64,000 nucleotides of DNA, taken from assembly GCA_934546745.1 (NCBI GenBank), contig CAKTDV010000013.1:9585-73584 (forward strand). Direction: 5' to 3'. Shown here piece after piece: positions 15,810 to 24,240 of this stretch. The notes under the pieces were generated by a model. That model ran no database searches. It had not been told where the DNA came from and saw only the letters and a program-made list of their open reading frames with translations. The stretch is from an uncultured Desulfovibrio sp. (GTDB lineage: Bacteria > Desulfobacterota > Desulfovibrionia > Desulfovibrionales > Desulfovibrionaceae). Both the position numbers and the translations under genes were made by a program. Each line of letters begins with the position of its first letter. Positions within the stretch are counted from its first letter, which is position 1.

Positions 15810-15823
15810 TAAGCGCGGCCAGC
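15790..15823 (-). terminator. Terminator of the DUF362 gene
   Basis: On the minus strand GCTGGCCGC pairs with GCGGCCAGC (9 pairs) and is followed at once by six T. Confidence 0.85.
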
Positions 15824-15868
15824 GGGATGGTTTTTCAAGAAACGTGTCTAAAAGGAGCGCGGACGCCC

Positions 15869-16978
15869 CTAGACGGTGATCAGCTCGTAGTCCATGCTGC
15901 CTATGCCGAGGCGCTGCGCGTGTTCCAGCTGGCTGCGCCAGTGCGTGGTGGGGTGGATGTCGGTAAAGTGGTCGTTATGCGTGTGCGCGCACTGGGCCAG
16001 CGCGCTGTTGGGCAACATGGGAGCCGCATTGACGGCGTCAATACAGGCGTGATCGAGCGCGACGGGATCAAAGCTGACAAAAATCCCCAGATCGGGCACG
16101 ATGGCGGCGTCGTTTTCGCCGTGGCAGTCACAGCAGGGAGAGACCTGATTGACGACGCTGACGTGGAAATGGGGGCGCCCCGCCAGAACCGCCTGCGTGT
16201 ACTCGGCCATGCGCTCATTGAGGATGGTGCTTTCCGCATCGACGGCATTGCTGATGGCGTCAAAGTTACAGGTGCCTATGCAGCGGCCGCAGCCCACGCA
16301 TGTTTCGTGATCGATGCGGGCCTTGCGGTCCTCGCCGAAGCTGATGGCGTTCTGGGCGCAGTAGCGGGAACAGGTTTTGCAGCCCCGGCATTTTTCCGGA
16401 TCAACCGTCGGTTTGCCGCAGCTGTGCATGGCCATTTTGCCCGCGCGGCTGCCACAGCCCATGCCGATATTTTTTATGGCGCCGCCGAAACCGGTCATTT
16501 CATGCCCTTTGAAGTGGTTGAGGGAAATGAAAATATCCGCGTCCATGATGGCCCGGCCGATTCTGGCGGAAGTGAAGTGCGTGCCACCGGTCACGGGAAC
16601 CTCCACATCGTCCGTGCCCTTGAGGCCGTCGCCAATGATAATCTGACAGCCCGTGGACAGAGGCGAGTAGCCGTTTTCCTGCGCGGCGGCCAGGTGTTCC
16701 AGCGCGTGTTTGCGCCGGCCCACGTAGAGCGTGTTGCAGTCGGTAAGGAAGGGCAGACCGCCTTTTTCCCGCACCAGATCGGCCACTGTCTTGGCAAAGT
16801 TGGGGCGCAGAAAGGACAGGTTGCCCGGTTCCCCGAAGTGCAGCTTGATGGCGGCGAACTTGTTTTCCATGTCGATGGCGTCAACGCCGGCCTTGCGCAG
16901 CAGTTTTGTCAGCTTTTGCAACAGGCTTGTGCCCACAGGGCAACGCATGTCGGTAAAGTAGACCTTGGATGCACTCAT
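15869..16978 (-). CDS. DUF362 domain protein with two [4Fe-4S] clusters
   Basis: 369 aa. The N-terminal DUF362 domain is followed by two ferredoxin cluster motifs, CRGCKTCSRYC (about 200) and CVGCGRCIGTC (about 230), then a Cys-rich SPCCDCHGEND. Proteins of this kind are soluble iron-sulfur proteins of anaerobes with undefined electron-transfer or assembly roles. The ATG at 16978 (GGAA upstream) is preferred to the one at 16990. A flavin reductase gene lies 50 bases upstream on the same strand, so the two may act together. Confidence 0.88.
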   Translation of the reverse strand: MSASKVYFTDMRCPVGTSLLQKLTKLLRKAGVDAIDMENKFAAIKLHFGEPGNLSFLRPNFAKTVADLVREKGGLPFLTDCNTLYVGRRKHALEHLAAAQENGYSPLSTGCQIIIGDGLKGTDDVEVPVTGGTHFTSARIGRAIMDADIFISLNHFKGHEMTGFGGAIKNIGMGCGSRAGKMAMHSCGKPTVDPEKCRGCKTCSRYCAQNAISFGEDRKARIDHETCVGCGRCIGTCNFDAISNAVDAESTILNERMAEYTQAVLAGRPHFHVSVVNQVSPCCDCHGENDAAIVPDLGIFVSFDPVALDHACIDAVNAAPMLPNSALAQCAHTHNDHFTDIHPTTHWRSQLEHAQRLGIGSMDYELITV

Positions 16979-17029
16979 GACAGATTCCATTATGGCCGCG
17001 CGGCGCGGCGTTGGAGGTGAGCGGGGCGG

Positions 17030-17608
17030 CTAGCCGCGCCCCATGAAACGTTTTCCGAGAGAAAAGGCCCGGCCGACGGGTTCTCCCGCGCAATGATAGC
17101 GTTTCTGTCCGCCGTCATAGAGGAGGGGATCGATCTTCCGGATATCTGGCGCGCCGTCATGCAGGCAGGCTTCCAGCAGGCTGACGTTGAGGATTTCTCC
17201 GATAAACTGCGTATGGCTGCCCAGTTCGAGGGTATGCCGCAGACGGCATTCCAGAATGAGCGGGCATTGGGCCACGCAGGGAGCGTCCACAAAGGAGGAG
17301 GGTTCCGCCGTAAGGCCCAGTTCTCTGAATTTGTCAGAGGTTTTTCCGCAGGCCATGCCCGCGAAATCCACTTTTCCGGCCAGCGCCACGGACGGCACAT
17401 TGACCGTGAACGCCTTGCGGGCGATCACGGCCTCATGGCTGTACCGGCCAGGACGGATGGAGACGGCGACGCAGGGCGGTTCGGAACAGCACAGACCGCC
17501 CCAGGCGACGGTCATGATATTGGCTTTGCCTTCGCTGTCGTAGGTTCCCACGAGAAAGGCGGGCAGGGGGTAGGCGAGGGGCGTCGGGCCAAGGTCGATG
17601 CGCTTCAT
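17030..17608 (-). CDS. Flavin reductase family protein (FMN-binding split barrel)
   Basis: 192 aa. It has the family layout: KANIMTVAWGGLCCSEPPCVAVSIRPGR (about 25-52) for FMN binding, then a fold core with FTVNVPS and a C-terminal Cys/His-rich end. The family reduces or carries flavin; members near DUF362 ferredoxins are often flavoredoxin-like electron carriers in sulfate reducers, which is an inference here. The ATG at 17608 follows GGAGG. Confidence 0.88.
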   Translation of the reverse strand: MKRIDLGPTPLAYPLPAFLVGTYDSEGKANIMTVAWGGLCCSEPPCVAVSIRPGRYSHEAVIARKAFTVNVPSVALAGKVDFAGMACGKTSDKFRELGLTAEPSSFVDAPCVAQCPLILECRLRHTLELGSHTQFIGEILNVSLLEACLHDGAPDIRKIDPLLYDGGQKRYHCAGEPVGRAFSLGKRFMGRG

Positions 17609-17813
17609 AGCGAACCTCCGAAAATGGGGTGGCGGCGTCGCGCGGCGATGCCGGGCCATTTCGCCTATCAGGCAATGCCGTTCCTGTAAAGATGTCCCTT
17701 CCCCTTTCCCGCGTACAGCCTTTGCCTTTGATGGCGGAAGGAGCATAGCGCGGCGCGGTGGGGGAGAAAAGAAACGGAACGCGCTGTTTTTTGCCTGATC
17801 CTGTCAGGGCGGT

Positions 17814-18533
17814 TTATGGGTGCCGCCGCGCGGCAAAGCGGGCATAGGCCCGGGCGACCGGCGAGGCGGGATCCATGCCGCCCAGGTAGCGGCCGTCCGC
17901 CGCGGATCGGGGGAGCGGCGGGCGGAGCTCCTCAAAGGGCGCGGCGCGGCGCGGGGGACCGTCCAGTTCGGCCTTGTCAAGGACGAGCGAGACCTTCACC
18001 GTCCTGAAAAAGGGTTTTTCCATAAAGGCATTGACACGCTCCAGGATTTCATCCCCCTGCATATGCAGCTCCTGAACGGTCATGGCGTCGTCCGCGCCCA
18101 CCAGGAGGAGGCTGTCCCTGTGCCCCAGCGGGCGGGCCAACGGGGCCAGCTCCGCCCCCATGACTATTTCCCAGTGCCGCCATAACAGGGAGAGGCGGGC
18201 CTGATCCGGTGAACCGCCCAAGCCGCGCAGAACGCCGTCCATAATGTGCTCCGCCGCCAGCGGCCCCCTTTTGCGGCGTTCTTCCAGCTCCGCCTCCGTC
18301 ATGGGAGCTCTGTTGTCGCGCCAGCGGCGCGGTGGCGGTTGACGCGGCGGCGGCTGTGGCCGGGCTTCCACCAGAGGCGCGGGCAGAGGCGCGGGATGGG
18401 CGCGAGCGGGGGCGGGCGTTTCCGGTTTTTCCGCGCGCCCGCTCTGGCGTTCGCGGGCCTCGGCATGGCGCAGCATCAGATGCAGCGCGCGTTCGCGGGC
18501 GCTGGCGGATCCGGAGAGGGCGGGCTTGCTCAT
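17814..18533 (-). CDS. DUF721 (DciA-like) protein
   Basis: 239 aa. A basic, Pro-rich N-terminal third is followed by the DUF721 core (about 95-175), with WRHWEIVMGAELAPLARP and SLLLVGADDAMTVQEL resembling the KH-like fold of DciA. DciA loads the replicative helicase in bacteria without DnaC, but this assignment rests on the domain only. Divergent from sahR; the shared 80-base gap holds the SahR-type operator. Confidence 0.8.
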   Translation of the reverse strand: MSKPALSGSASARERALHLMLRHAEARERQSGRAEKPETPAPARAHPAPLPAPLVEARPQPPPRQPPPRRWRDNRAPMTEAELEERRKRGPLAAEHIMDGVLRGLGGSPDQARLSLLWRHWEIVMGAELAPLARPLGHRDSLLLVGADDAMTVQELHMQGDEILERVNAFMEKPFFRTVKVSLVLDKAELDGPPRRAAPFEELRPPLPRSAADGRYLGGMDPASPVARAYARFAARRHP

Positions 18534-18569
18534 GGGGGACGTTCCTTTTTGTGGGAGTTCAGGAAATGT

Positions 18570-18598
18570 TTGACTATATCAGGATAAATTGATATTTA
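18570..18598 (+). promoter_or_regulatory. sahR-ahcY promoter with SahR-type operator
   Basis: TTGACT, 17 bases, TATTTA. The palindrome ATATCA-N8-TGATAT (18576-18595) fills the spacer between -35 and -10, the position of a repressor site. SahR regulators of Desulfovibrio control methionine-cycle genes, and autoregulation is expected. Confidence 0.65.
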
Positions 18599-18613
18599 TA
18601 TGAGGCAATCTTG

Positions 18614-19600
18614 ATGCACCAACAACCTCCCGTGGGCGTCGCCATGCTTCTTTCCTACCTCAAAGCGCTTTCCGATGAAACGCGGCTGCGTCTTGCGCAT
18701 ATCCTGTTGCATTACGAGCTGTCGGTCAACGAGCTTGTGCGCATCCTGAATATGGGGCAGTCGCGCATTTCCCGCCATCTGAAGATTCTGTCGGAAGCGG
18801 GGCTGCTGACATCGCGGCGGGATGGGCTCTGGGTGTTTTATTGCGCCGCGCCAGCGGGAGAGGCAAGGGCTTTTTTGCGGGCGGTACTGCCGTTTATCCA
18901 GGCGGATGCCGCCATGAATGCGGATTTGCGCACGGCGCTGCGCATCATCGAGGAACGGGCGCGCAGCACGCGGCAGTTCTTCAACGCCATTGCGGAAGAC
19001 TGGGACGAACTGAACCGGGAAGTGCTTGGGGAGTTTGACCTGCCCGCGGCCGTGTGCGCCGCCGTGCCGCAATCGTGCGGCGTGGCCGTGGATCTTGGCT
19101 GCGGTACCGGGGCCGTGCTGGAGCGCCTTCTGCCTCTGGCCCGGACGCTTATCGGCGTGGACGGTTCCGCCCGGATGCTTGACATGTGCCGCAGGCGTTT
19201 CGCGCCCGCCGATCTGGCCGATGAGGATCGCCTTTCGTTGCGCATTGGCGAACTCGATCATCTGCCCCTGCGGGATCAGGAAGCGGACTTCGTGTGCGTC
19301 AATCTTGTGTTGCACCATCTTTCCGACCCCGTGGAGGTCCTGCGCGAGGTGCGCCGTATTCTGGCGCCGGGAGGCCGTCTTTTTGTGGCGGATTTCCTCC
19401 GCCATGACGACGAGGCCATGCGCAGCCGCTATGGGGATCGCTGGCTCGGTTTTGAGGAGGAGCAGCTGACCGGCGGGTTGCGGCACGCGGGTTTCAGCCT
19501 TCTGTCCTGTACCCGTCAACCTGTGGGGCGCGGTCTGTCGCTGCTGCTGGTTTCCGGCTGTGCCGGGGATGCGCCCGTACCTGTTCAAGGAGATGTATGA
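18614..19600 (+). CDS. sahR: SahR-like ArsR-family regulator fused to a methyltransferase-like domain
   Basis: 328 aa. The N-terminal ArsR winged helix (about 10-80, with NELVRILNMGQSRISRHLKIL) is joined to a class I SAM/SAH-binding domain with motif I VDLGCGTGAVLERL (about 155). In SahR regulators this domain senses S-adenosylhomocysteine instead of catalysing methylation. It overlaps ahcY by ATGA, so both are translated together, and an operator lies between its -35 and -10. A true methyltransferase cannot be excluded. Confidence 0.85.
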   Translation: MHQQPPVGVAMLLSYLKALSDETRLRLAHILLHYELSVNELVRILNMGQSRISRHLKILSEAGLLTSRRDGLWVFYCAAPAGEARAFLRAVLPFIQADAAMNADLRTALRIIEERARSTRQFFNAIAEDWDELNREVLGEFDLPAAVCAAVPQSCGVAVDLGCGTGAVLERLLPLARTLIGVDGSARMLDMCRRRFAPADLADEDRLSLRIGELDHLPLRDQEADFVCVNLVLHHLSDPVEVLREVRRILAPGGRLFVADFLRHDDEAMRSRYGDRWLGFEEEQLTGGLRHAGFSLLSCTRQPVGRGLSLLLVSGCAGDAPVPVQGDV

Positions 19601-21021
19601 TGACCCAGGCCCTTGATCTTTCCCTGAACCATAAAATAGCGGATATGGCCCTTGCCTCTTTCGGCAGGAAGGAGATGCAGCTTTCCGAGCGAGAAATGCC
19701 CGGCCTGATGGAGTGCATCAAAAAATACGGACCGGAGAAGCCGCTGCGGGGGCTTCGCGTGACAGGCTCCCTGCACATGACCATCCAGACGGCCATGCTG
19801 ATCAGGACGCTGTACGAACTGGGCGCGGATATCCGCTGGGCTTCCTGCAACATTTTTTCCACACAGGATCATGCCGCCGCCGCCATTGTGGATCAGGGCA
19901 TGGCCAAGGTGTTCGCCTGGAAGGGCGAAAGCCTTGAGGACTACTGGTGGTGCACGGAAATGGCCCTGACCTGGCCTGACGGCAAGGGCCCGGATCTGAT
20001 CGTGGATGACGGCGGCGACGCCACGCTGATGATCCACAAGGGCGTGGAGGCGGAAAACGAGCCCTCCATTCTTGAAAAAACCTATGACAACAAGGAATTC
20101 CAGTGCATCATTGACCGGCTTGCCCTGCGCCACAGGGAAAATCCGCGCCACTGGCATGAGGTGGCCGCGCATGTGAAGGGGGTCTCCGAAGAGACCACCA
20201 CAGGTGTGCACCGTCTCTACCAGCTGGAAAAGGAAGGCAGGCTGCTCTTCCCGGCCATCAACGTCAATGACGCGGTGACCAAGTCAAAATTTGACAATCT
20301 CTACGGCTGCCGCGAATCCCTGGCCGACGGCATCAAGCGCGCTACCGACATCATGGTGGCGGGCAAGGTCGTCGTTGTGATTGGCTACGGCGATGTCGGC
20401 AAGGGATGCGCCCAGTCCATGCGCGGTTTTGGCGCGCGTGTGCTGGTGACGGAAATTGATCCCATCTGCGCCCTTCAGGCCGCCATGGAAGGCTTTGAGG
20501 TCACGACCGTGGAAGACGCGCTCCCCTATGGCGATATTTACGTGACCTGCACCGGCAATTACCATGTCGTCACAGGCGCGCATATGGAAGGCATGAAGGA
20601 CGAGGCCATTGTCTGCAATATCGGCCACTTCGATAATGAAATCGAAATGTCGTACCTTGAAAGGACCCCTGGCGTCACCAGGGTGAACATCAAGCCTCAG
20701 GTGGACAAGTGGACGCTCAAATCCGGCCGCAGCATCATTGTGCTGGCGGAAGGGCGTCTGGTGAATCTCGGCTGCGCCACGGGGCACGCCAGTTTCGTCA
20801 TGTCCAACAGCTTTACGAATCAGACCCTCGCCCAGATCAAACTTGCCTCGGAAACGCTGGAAACAAAAGTCTATACCCTGCCCAAGGAGCTGGATGAGGA
20901 AGTGGCCCGCCTGCATCTGGGCCGCCTTGGCGCCAAGTTGACGCGCCTGACGCAGGAGCAGGCCGACTACATCGGCGTGAGTGTGGACGGCCCCTACAAG
21001 AGCGCCATGTACCGTTACTAG
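19597..21021 (+). CDS. ahcY: Adenosylhomocysteinase
   Basis: 474 aa, family length. It splits S-adenosylhomocysteine to adenosine and homocysteine, removing the product inhibitor of methyltransferases. Visible motifs: WASCNIFSTQDHAAAAI (about 85), NVNDAVTKSKFDN (about 222, with catalytic Lys and Asp) and the NAD-binding VVVIGYGDVGKGCAQ (about 255). AAGGAG lies upstream of both ATG codons at 19597 and 19600. Second gene of the sahR operon. Confidence 0.97.
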   Translation: MMTQALDLSLNHKIADMALASFGRKEMQLSEREMPGLMECIKKYGPEKPLRGLRVTGSLHMTIQTAMLIRTLYELGADIRWASCNIFSTQDHAAAAIVDQGMAKVFAWKGESLEDYWWCTEMALTWPDGKGPDLIVDDGGDATLMIHKGVEAENEPSILEKTYDNKEFQCIIDRLALRHRENPRHWHEVAAHVKGVSEETTTGVHRLYQLEKEGRLLFPAINVNDAVTKSKFDNLYGCRESLADGIKRATDIMVAGKVVVVIGYGDVGKGCAQSMRGFGARVLVTEIDPICALQAAMEGFEVTTVEDALPYGDIYVTCTGNYHVVTGAHMEGMKDEAIVCNIGHFDNEIEMSYLERTPGVTRVNIKPQVDKWTLKSGRSIIVLAEGRLVNLGCATGHASFVMSNSFTNQTLAQIKLASETLETKVYTLPKELDEEVARLHLGRLGAKLTRLTQEQADYIGVSVDGPYKSAMYRY

Positions 21022-21088
21022 AGCGGTTTTCCGTTGGGAGGGCGGCCGCCTCTTGCGTGCCGCTGAAAAACACGGCATATGTTACGGA

Positions 21089-21120
21089 CGCCGCCGGGGC
21101 GCTTCCCGGCGGCGTTTTTT
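21089..21120 (+). terminator. Terminator of sahR-ahcY
   Basis: CGCCGCCGGG pairs perfectly with CCCGGCGGCG, followed by six T. Confidence 0.92.
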
Positions 21121-21182
21121 CCGGTTCGCCCCGGAGACAGGCCCTTGCCTCAAACATCTTTCCGGGCCGTGTGGACTGCGCT

Positions 21183-21662
21183 ATGAGAAATGTCACCATT
21201 TATACGGACGGATCCTGTCTCGGCAATCCTGGCCCGGGAGGTTGGGCGGCCATTCTGCGGCTGGACGGATCGTCCCATCGCAGGGAACTCTCCGGTGGAG
21301 CGCGGCTGACGACCAACAACCGCATGGAGCTCAAGGCGGTGTTGCGGGCGCTGGAGGCCTTGCGCGAACCCTGCGCCGTGGCCCTGTATACGGATTCGCA
21401 GTATGTCTGTCATGCTGTCGCCAAGGGCTGGCTCTGGGGCTGGAAGAAAAAAAACTGGATCAAATCCGACAAAAAGCCCGTGAAGAATGTGGATCTCTGG
21501 CAGCGTCTGCCCGCGTTGCTGCAACGGCATGACGTGACGTTTCACTGGCTGCGCGGTCATGCCGGGCATGTGGAGAACGAACGCTGCGACGAGCTTGCCC
21601 GCGGCGAGGCCGCCCGATCCGATCTTCCCGAAGATACAGGCTTTTCGCCGGAGAAGGCATGA
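21183..21662 (+). CDS. rnhA: Ribonuclease HI
   Basis: 159 aa. The catalytic residues are in YTDGSCLGNPGPGG (Asp), NNRMELKAV (Glu), LYTDSQYV (Asp) and the final ERCDELA (Asp), with the handle region KGWLWGWKKKNW. It removes the RNA strand of RNA-DNA hybrids. The ATG at 21183 opens the conserved sequence; the upstream extension is not conserved. Confidence 0.95.
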   Translation: MRNVTIYTDGSCLGNPGPGGWAAILRLDGSSHRRELSGGARLTTNNRMELKAVLRALEALREPCAVALYTDSQYVCHAVAKGWLWGWKKKNWIKSDKKPVKNVDLWQRLPALLQRHDVTFHWLRGHAGHVENERCDELARGEAARSDLPEDTGFSPEKA

Positions 21663-21744
21663 TGGCCGCCTCTCTCCTTCGGGGCGGGACAAGCCGCGCG
21701 GCTTCCGTCCGCGGGCAGCGAAGGTGGGCGGCTGTGGGTTGAGC

Positions 21745-22713
21745 ATGATGGATGTTCTGTCGCAGTACTGGCAGGCGCTGGGGTGGCCTTTGTGCCGTCT
21801 TCTTTTGGGTATGGCCGTTGGTCTGCTGGTGGCAAATGTGCTGGAGGCGCTTCACTGGACGCGTCATCTGGCGAGACTGTCCGCCCCGCTGGCCCGCGCG
21901 GCGCACCTGCGCGCGGTGGCGGGTGCGGCCTTTGCGCTGGCGTTTGTTTCTCCGGCCGGGGCCAACGGGCTGCTTTCCGAAAGCTACGGCCGTGGCGATC
22001 TTGATCGCCGGGAATTGATGCTGGCCAATCTGTTCAACAGCCTTCCGGCCTATCTGGTGCATACGCCCGCCATTTTCCTGCTGGCCTGGCCGGTACTCGG
22101 CTTTCCGGCGGTGATCTATGTGGGCCTGACGCTGGCGGCGGCCCTGCTGCGCACGGCGGTCACCGTGTTGCTTGGGCGCTGGCTGTTGCCGCCCGCGACC
22201 GGGGGCTGTCGTGCCCCGGAGCTGGACAGGCCTGCCGGGGGCGTTGTCCTGGGCGAGGCCCTCCGGAAGGCATGGCGGCGTTTTGCGCGCCGTTTGCCCC
22301 GGCTTGTCCTGATTACCGTGCCTGTGTATGTTCTCATGTACCTGTTGCAGCGTTACGGCGCCTTTGCCGCGGCGGAAGCCTGGCTTGGGCGGCATCTGGA
22401 CTGGCTGCCCATGATCAGGCCGCAGGCCCTTGGCGTCATCCTGCTGCATCTGGCCGCGGAATTCGGTGCGGCTCTGGGGGCGGCCGGGTCCGCGCTCCAG
22501 ACGGGAGGGCTTGCCACGGAAGACGTGGTCATGGCCCTGATGGTGGGCAATATCCTGTCGACGCCCATGCGGGCCGTCCGCCATCAGTTGCCCGCCTATG
22601 CGGGATTTTTTCGTCCGGAGCTGGCCCTGCGCCTCATTCTGGCCAATCAGGGCCTGCGCGCCCTGAGCATGGCGCTGATGGCCGCGCTCTATTATGCCGT
22701 TATCGTGCGCTGA
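21745..22713 (+). CDS. Inner-membrane protein, possibly of the nucleoside-recognition (Gate) type
   Basis: 322 aa with about eight hydrophobic helices. Two similar halves (about 1-140 and 190-320) are each a helix bundle, and both contain Gly/Ala/Asn-rich turns (SPAGANGLLSES and LHLAAEFGAALG), which resembles Gate-domain proteins such as SpmA. No transport substrate can be named. The start is ATG 21745 or 21748, with no strong ribosome-binding site. It is followed 51 bases later by the ThiS-like gene. Confidence 0.7.
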   Translation: MMDVLSQYWQALGWPLCRLLLGMAVGLLVANVLEALHWTRHLARLSAPLARAAHLRAVAGAAFALAFVSPAGANGLLSESYGRGDLDRRELMLANLFNSLPAYLVHTPAIFLLAWPVLGFPAVIYVGLTLAAALLRTAVTVLLGRWLLPPATGGCRAPELDRPAGGVVLGEALRKAWRRFARRLPRLVLITVPVYVLMYLLQRYGAFAAAEAWLGRHLDWLPMIRPQALGVILLHLAAEFGAALGAAGSALQTGGLATEDVVMALMVGNILSTPMRAVRHQLPAYAGFFRPELALRLILANQGLRALSMALMAALYYAVIVR

Positions 22714-22764
22714 CGCGGTATGTTTCCGCCGGAAACGGCAAAAATTGCAGTTGTGGGAGTTGTC

Positions 22765-23013
22765 ATGCCTGACGGGAAGGAAGCTCTTGTCCGTGTGCCG
22801 GAGCACACGGGCGCACGTGTGACCGTGGTGTTGCAGCCGGAGGACAGCCTGCTTTCGCTGCCGCGCCCCAAGACGGCGCGGCAATTGCTGGACGCGTTGG
22901 ACATAGCGGAGGAATGCGCCCTGGTGGCCCGGGGCGGAGAGCTTCTGACGCCGGATCGCCGCATCTGGCCGGACGATGCCCTGCTGGTGCGCAAGGTGGC
23001 TTCCTCTGGCTAG
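22765..23013 (+). CDS. ThiS/MoaD-like ubiquitin-fold protein
   Basis: 82 aa from the ATG at 22765, which has GGGAG upstream; the ATG at 22720 has none. The pattern TARQLLDALDIAEECALVA then LLTPDRRIWPDDALLVRKV matches the beta-grasp sulfur-carrier family. The C-terminus reads ASSG instead of the GG end that is adenylated in sulfur carriers, so it may be processed or have a different role. No thiamine or molybdopterin genes are adjacent. Confidence 0.65.
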   Translation: MPDGKEALVRVPEHTGARVTVVLQPEDSLLSLPRPKTARQLLDALDIAEECALVARGGELLTPDRRIWPDDALLVRKVASSG

Positions 23014-23049
23014 CCTTTGGCCAGCGTGGGGAGGCTTTTGCAGGAATTT

Positions 23050-23129
23050 TACCGGCGTTGTGTTGCCGCTGTGGCCAGAATATCGTTTCTCCCTGAAGGG
23101 AGATGTGGCTGACCGCAGAGGAAGCTTCA
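23050..23129 (+). repeat. Family A leader element, copy A9 (diverged)
   Basis: TTTTACCGGCGTTG ... GCCGCTGTGGCCAGAA, hairpin TCTCCC-TGAA-GGGAGA, then GACCGCAGAGGAAGCTTCAATG. The stem has two C-G pairs changed to T-A on both sides relative to other copies, i.e. covariation. The ATG at its end is not the start of the main gene; it opens a 14-codon overlapping frame (23130-23174). Confidence 0.6.
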
Positions 23130-23145
23130 ATGAAGGAGGTGGATC

Positions 23146-23445
23146 ATGTTCGGTTTCAGGAAAAAAGTGGCTGAGGCCGGGGAAAGCGCTGTTTCCCCGC
23201 ACAGGGATGAGGAGCGGTTACGGGATATTCTGCGGAATTTTTCCATGAACCGCATCAGTGCGGCCACGGCGGTGGCCATGTCGGGTCTGGGCAATGTGGC
23301 GGCGCTCAAGGCGGCCATGACCGATCGCGGCATATCGTTTCCCAAGAGTCTGGATGCGGATCCCAGACCCATGGCGGATATGGTGCTGCGTATGGTGCAC
23401 GATGCCGAGGCGCTGAAGGCGCATCAGGATTCGGAAAAGCGCTGA
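23146..23445 (+). CDS. Small hypothetical protein
   Basis: 99 aa, soluble and charged (FRKKVAEAGESAVSPHRDEE), with a helical middle (LRNFSMNRISAATAVAMSGLG). AAGGAGG lies 6 bases before the ATG at 23146. A family A leader ends 16 bases upstream, and its ATG opens a short frame overlapping this start, so translational coupling or competition is possible. Function unknown. Confidence 0.65.
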   Translation: MFGFRKKVAEAGESAVSPHRDEERLRDILRNFSMNRISAATAVAMSGLGNVAALKAAMTDRGISFPKSLDADPRPMADMVLRMVHDAEALKAHQDSEKR

Positions 23446-23491
23446 TCGCCCCCGTCTCGACAGTCCGCGCCGCCCGTGATACAAGCCCGCC

Positions 23492-24157
23492 ATGATGGAT
23501 GTTGATATCTTTGCGACGGTGCAGCGCGTATCCGTGTTCTTTCTGCCAGCGCTGCTTGGTATTATTCTGCATGAAGTGGCGCACGGCTGGGTCGCGGACA
23601 GGCTGGGAGATCCGACGGCCCGTTTCATGGGCCGCCTGACCGTCAACCCGCTGCCGCATATCGATCCGCTGGGGCTTGCCGTTTTCATTCTTACCAGCGC
23701 GCTGGGGGGCTTTGTTTTTGGCTGGGCAAAGCCCGTGCCCGTCAATCCCCGCTATTTTCGCAATCCGCCCAAGGGGATGATGCTGGTGGCGCTGGCCGGG
23801 CCGGGTGTCAATCTGTTGCTGGCCGTTGTCATGGCCCTGCTTCTGCGCGCTTTTCTGGCCTTCGATCCGGCGCTCAGCCCCTCGACGGAATTTGTTGTCA
23901 AGGCGTTGTACTACGGCGCGGGCATCAACGTGGGTCTTGCCTGCCTCAACCTGTTGCCTGTGCCGCCGCTGGACGGCAGCCGGGTGCTGGCGTATTTTCT
24001 GCCGTCCGGGGTTGCGGCCCGCTACATGAGCGTGGAGCGCTATGGCATGGTCATTCTCATAGGGCTTATGGCGGCCGGACTGCTGGACAGGCTGCTGCTG
24101 CCTGTCATGCGGCTGTGCCTGGAAACGCTGTTTTCCGCGGTCGGCCTGCCCGCATAG
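23492..24157 (+). CDS. Site-2 protease family (M50) membrane metalloprotease
   Basis: 221 aa with about six membrane helices. The zinc motif HEVAH is in LGIILHEVAHGW (about 26), and the third ligand region is LLPVPPLDGSR (about 158). M50 proteases cut within the membrane, often in stress signalling; small stand-alone members like this one have no assigned substrate. ATG at 23492 or 23495. trpS follows after family A element A3. Confidence 0.9.
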   Translation: MMDVDIFATVQRVSVFFLPALLGIILHEVAHGWVADRLGDPTARFMGRLTVNPLPHIDPLGLAVFILTSALGGFVFGWAKPVPVNPRYFRNPPKGMMLVALAGPGVNLLLAVVMALLLRAFLAFDPALSPSTEFVVKALYYGAGINVGLACLNLLPVPPLDGSRVLAYFLPSGVAARYMSVERYGMVILIGLMAAGLLDRLLLPVMRLCLETLFSAVGLPA

Positions 24158-24240
24158 CGCTTTTCAACGACTGACGCCGCCGTGTCAGGAACACCTTTTT
24201 CCCCTGAAAGGGGAGGTTTCAGACCGCAAAGGAATTTTTG
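24158..24240 (+). repeat. Family A leader element, copy A3 (before trpS)
   Basis: Occupies the whole gap between the M50 protease stop and the trpS ATG: GCCGCCGTGTCAGGAA, hairpin CCCC-TGAAA-GGGG, GGTTTCAGACCGCAAAGGAA, TTTTTGATG. Confidence 0.75.

Noticed and set aside
21460..23202. 580-codon minus-strand frame over the membrane-protein and ThiS-like genes
   Set aside because: Arg/Gln/His-rich low-complexity translation without domains; shadow frame.
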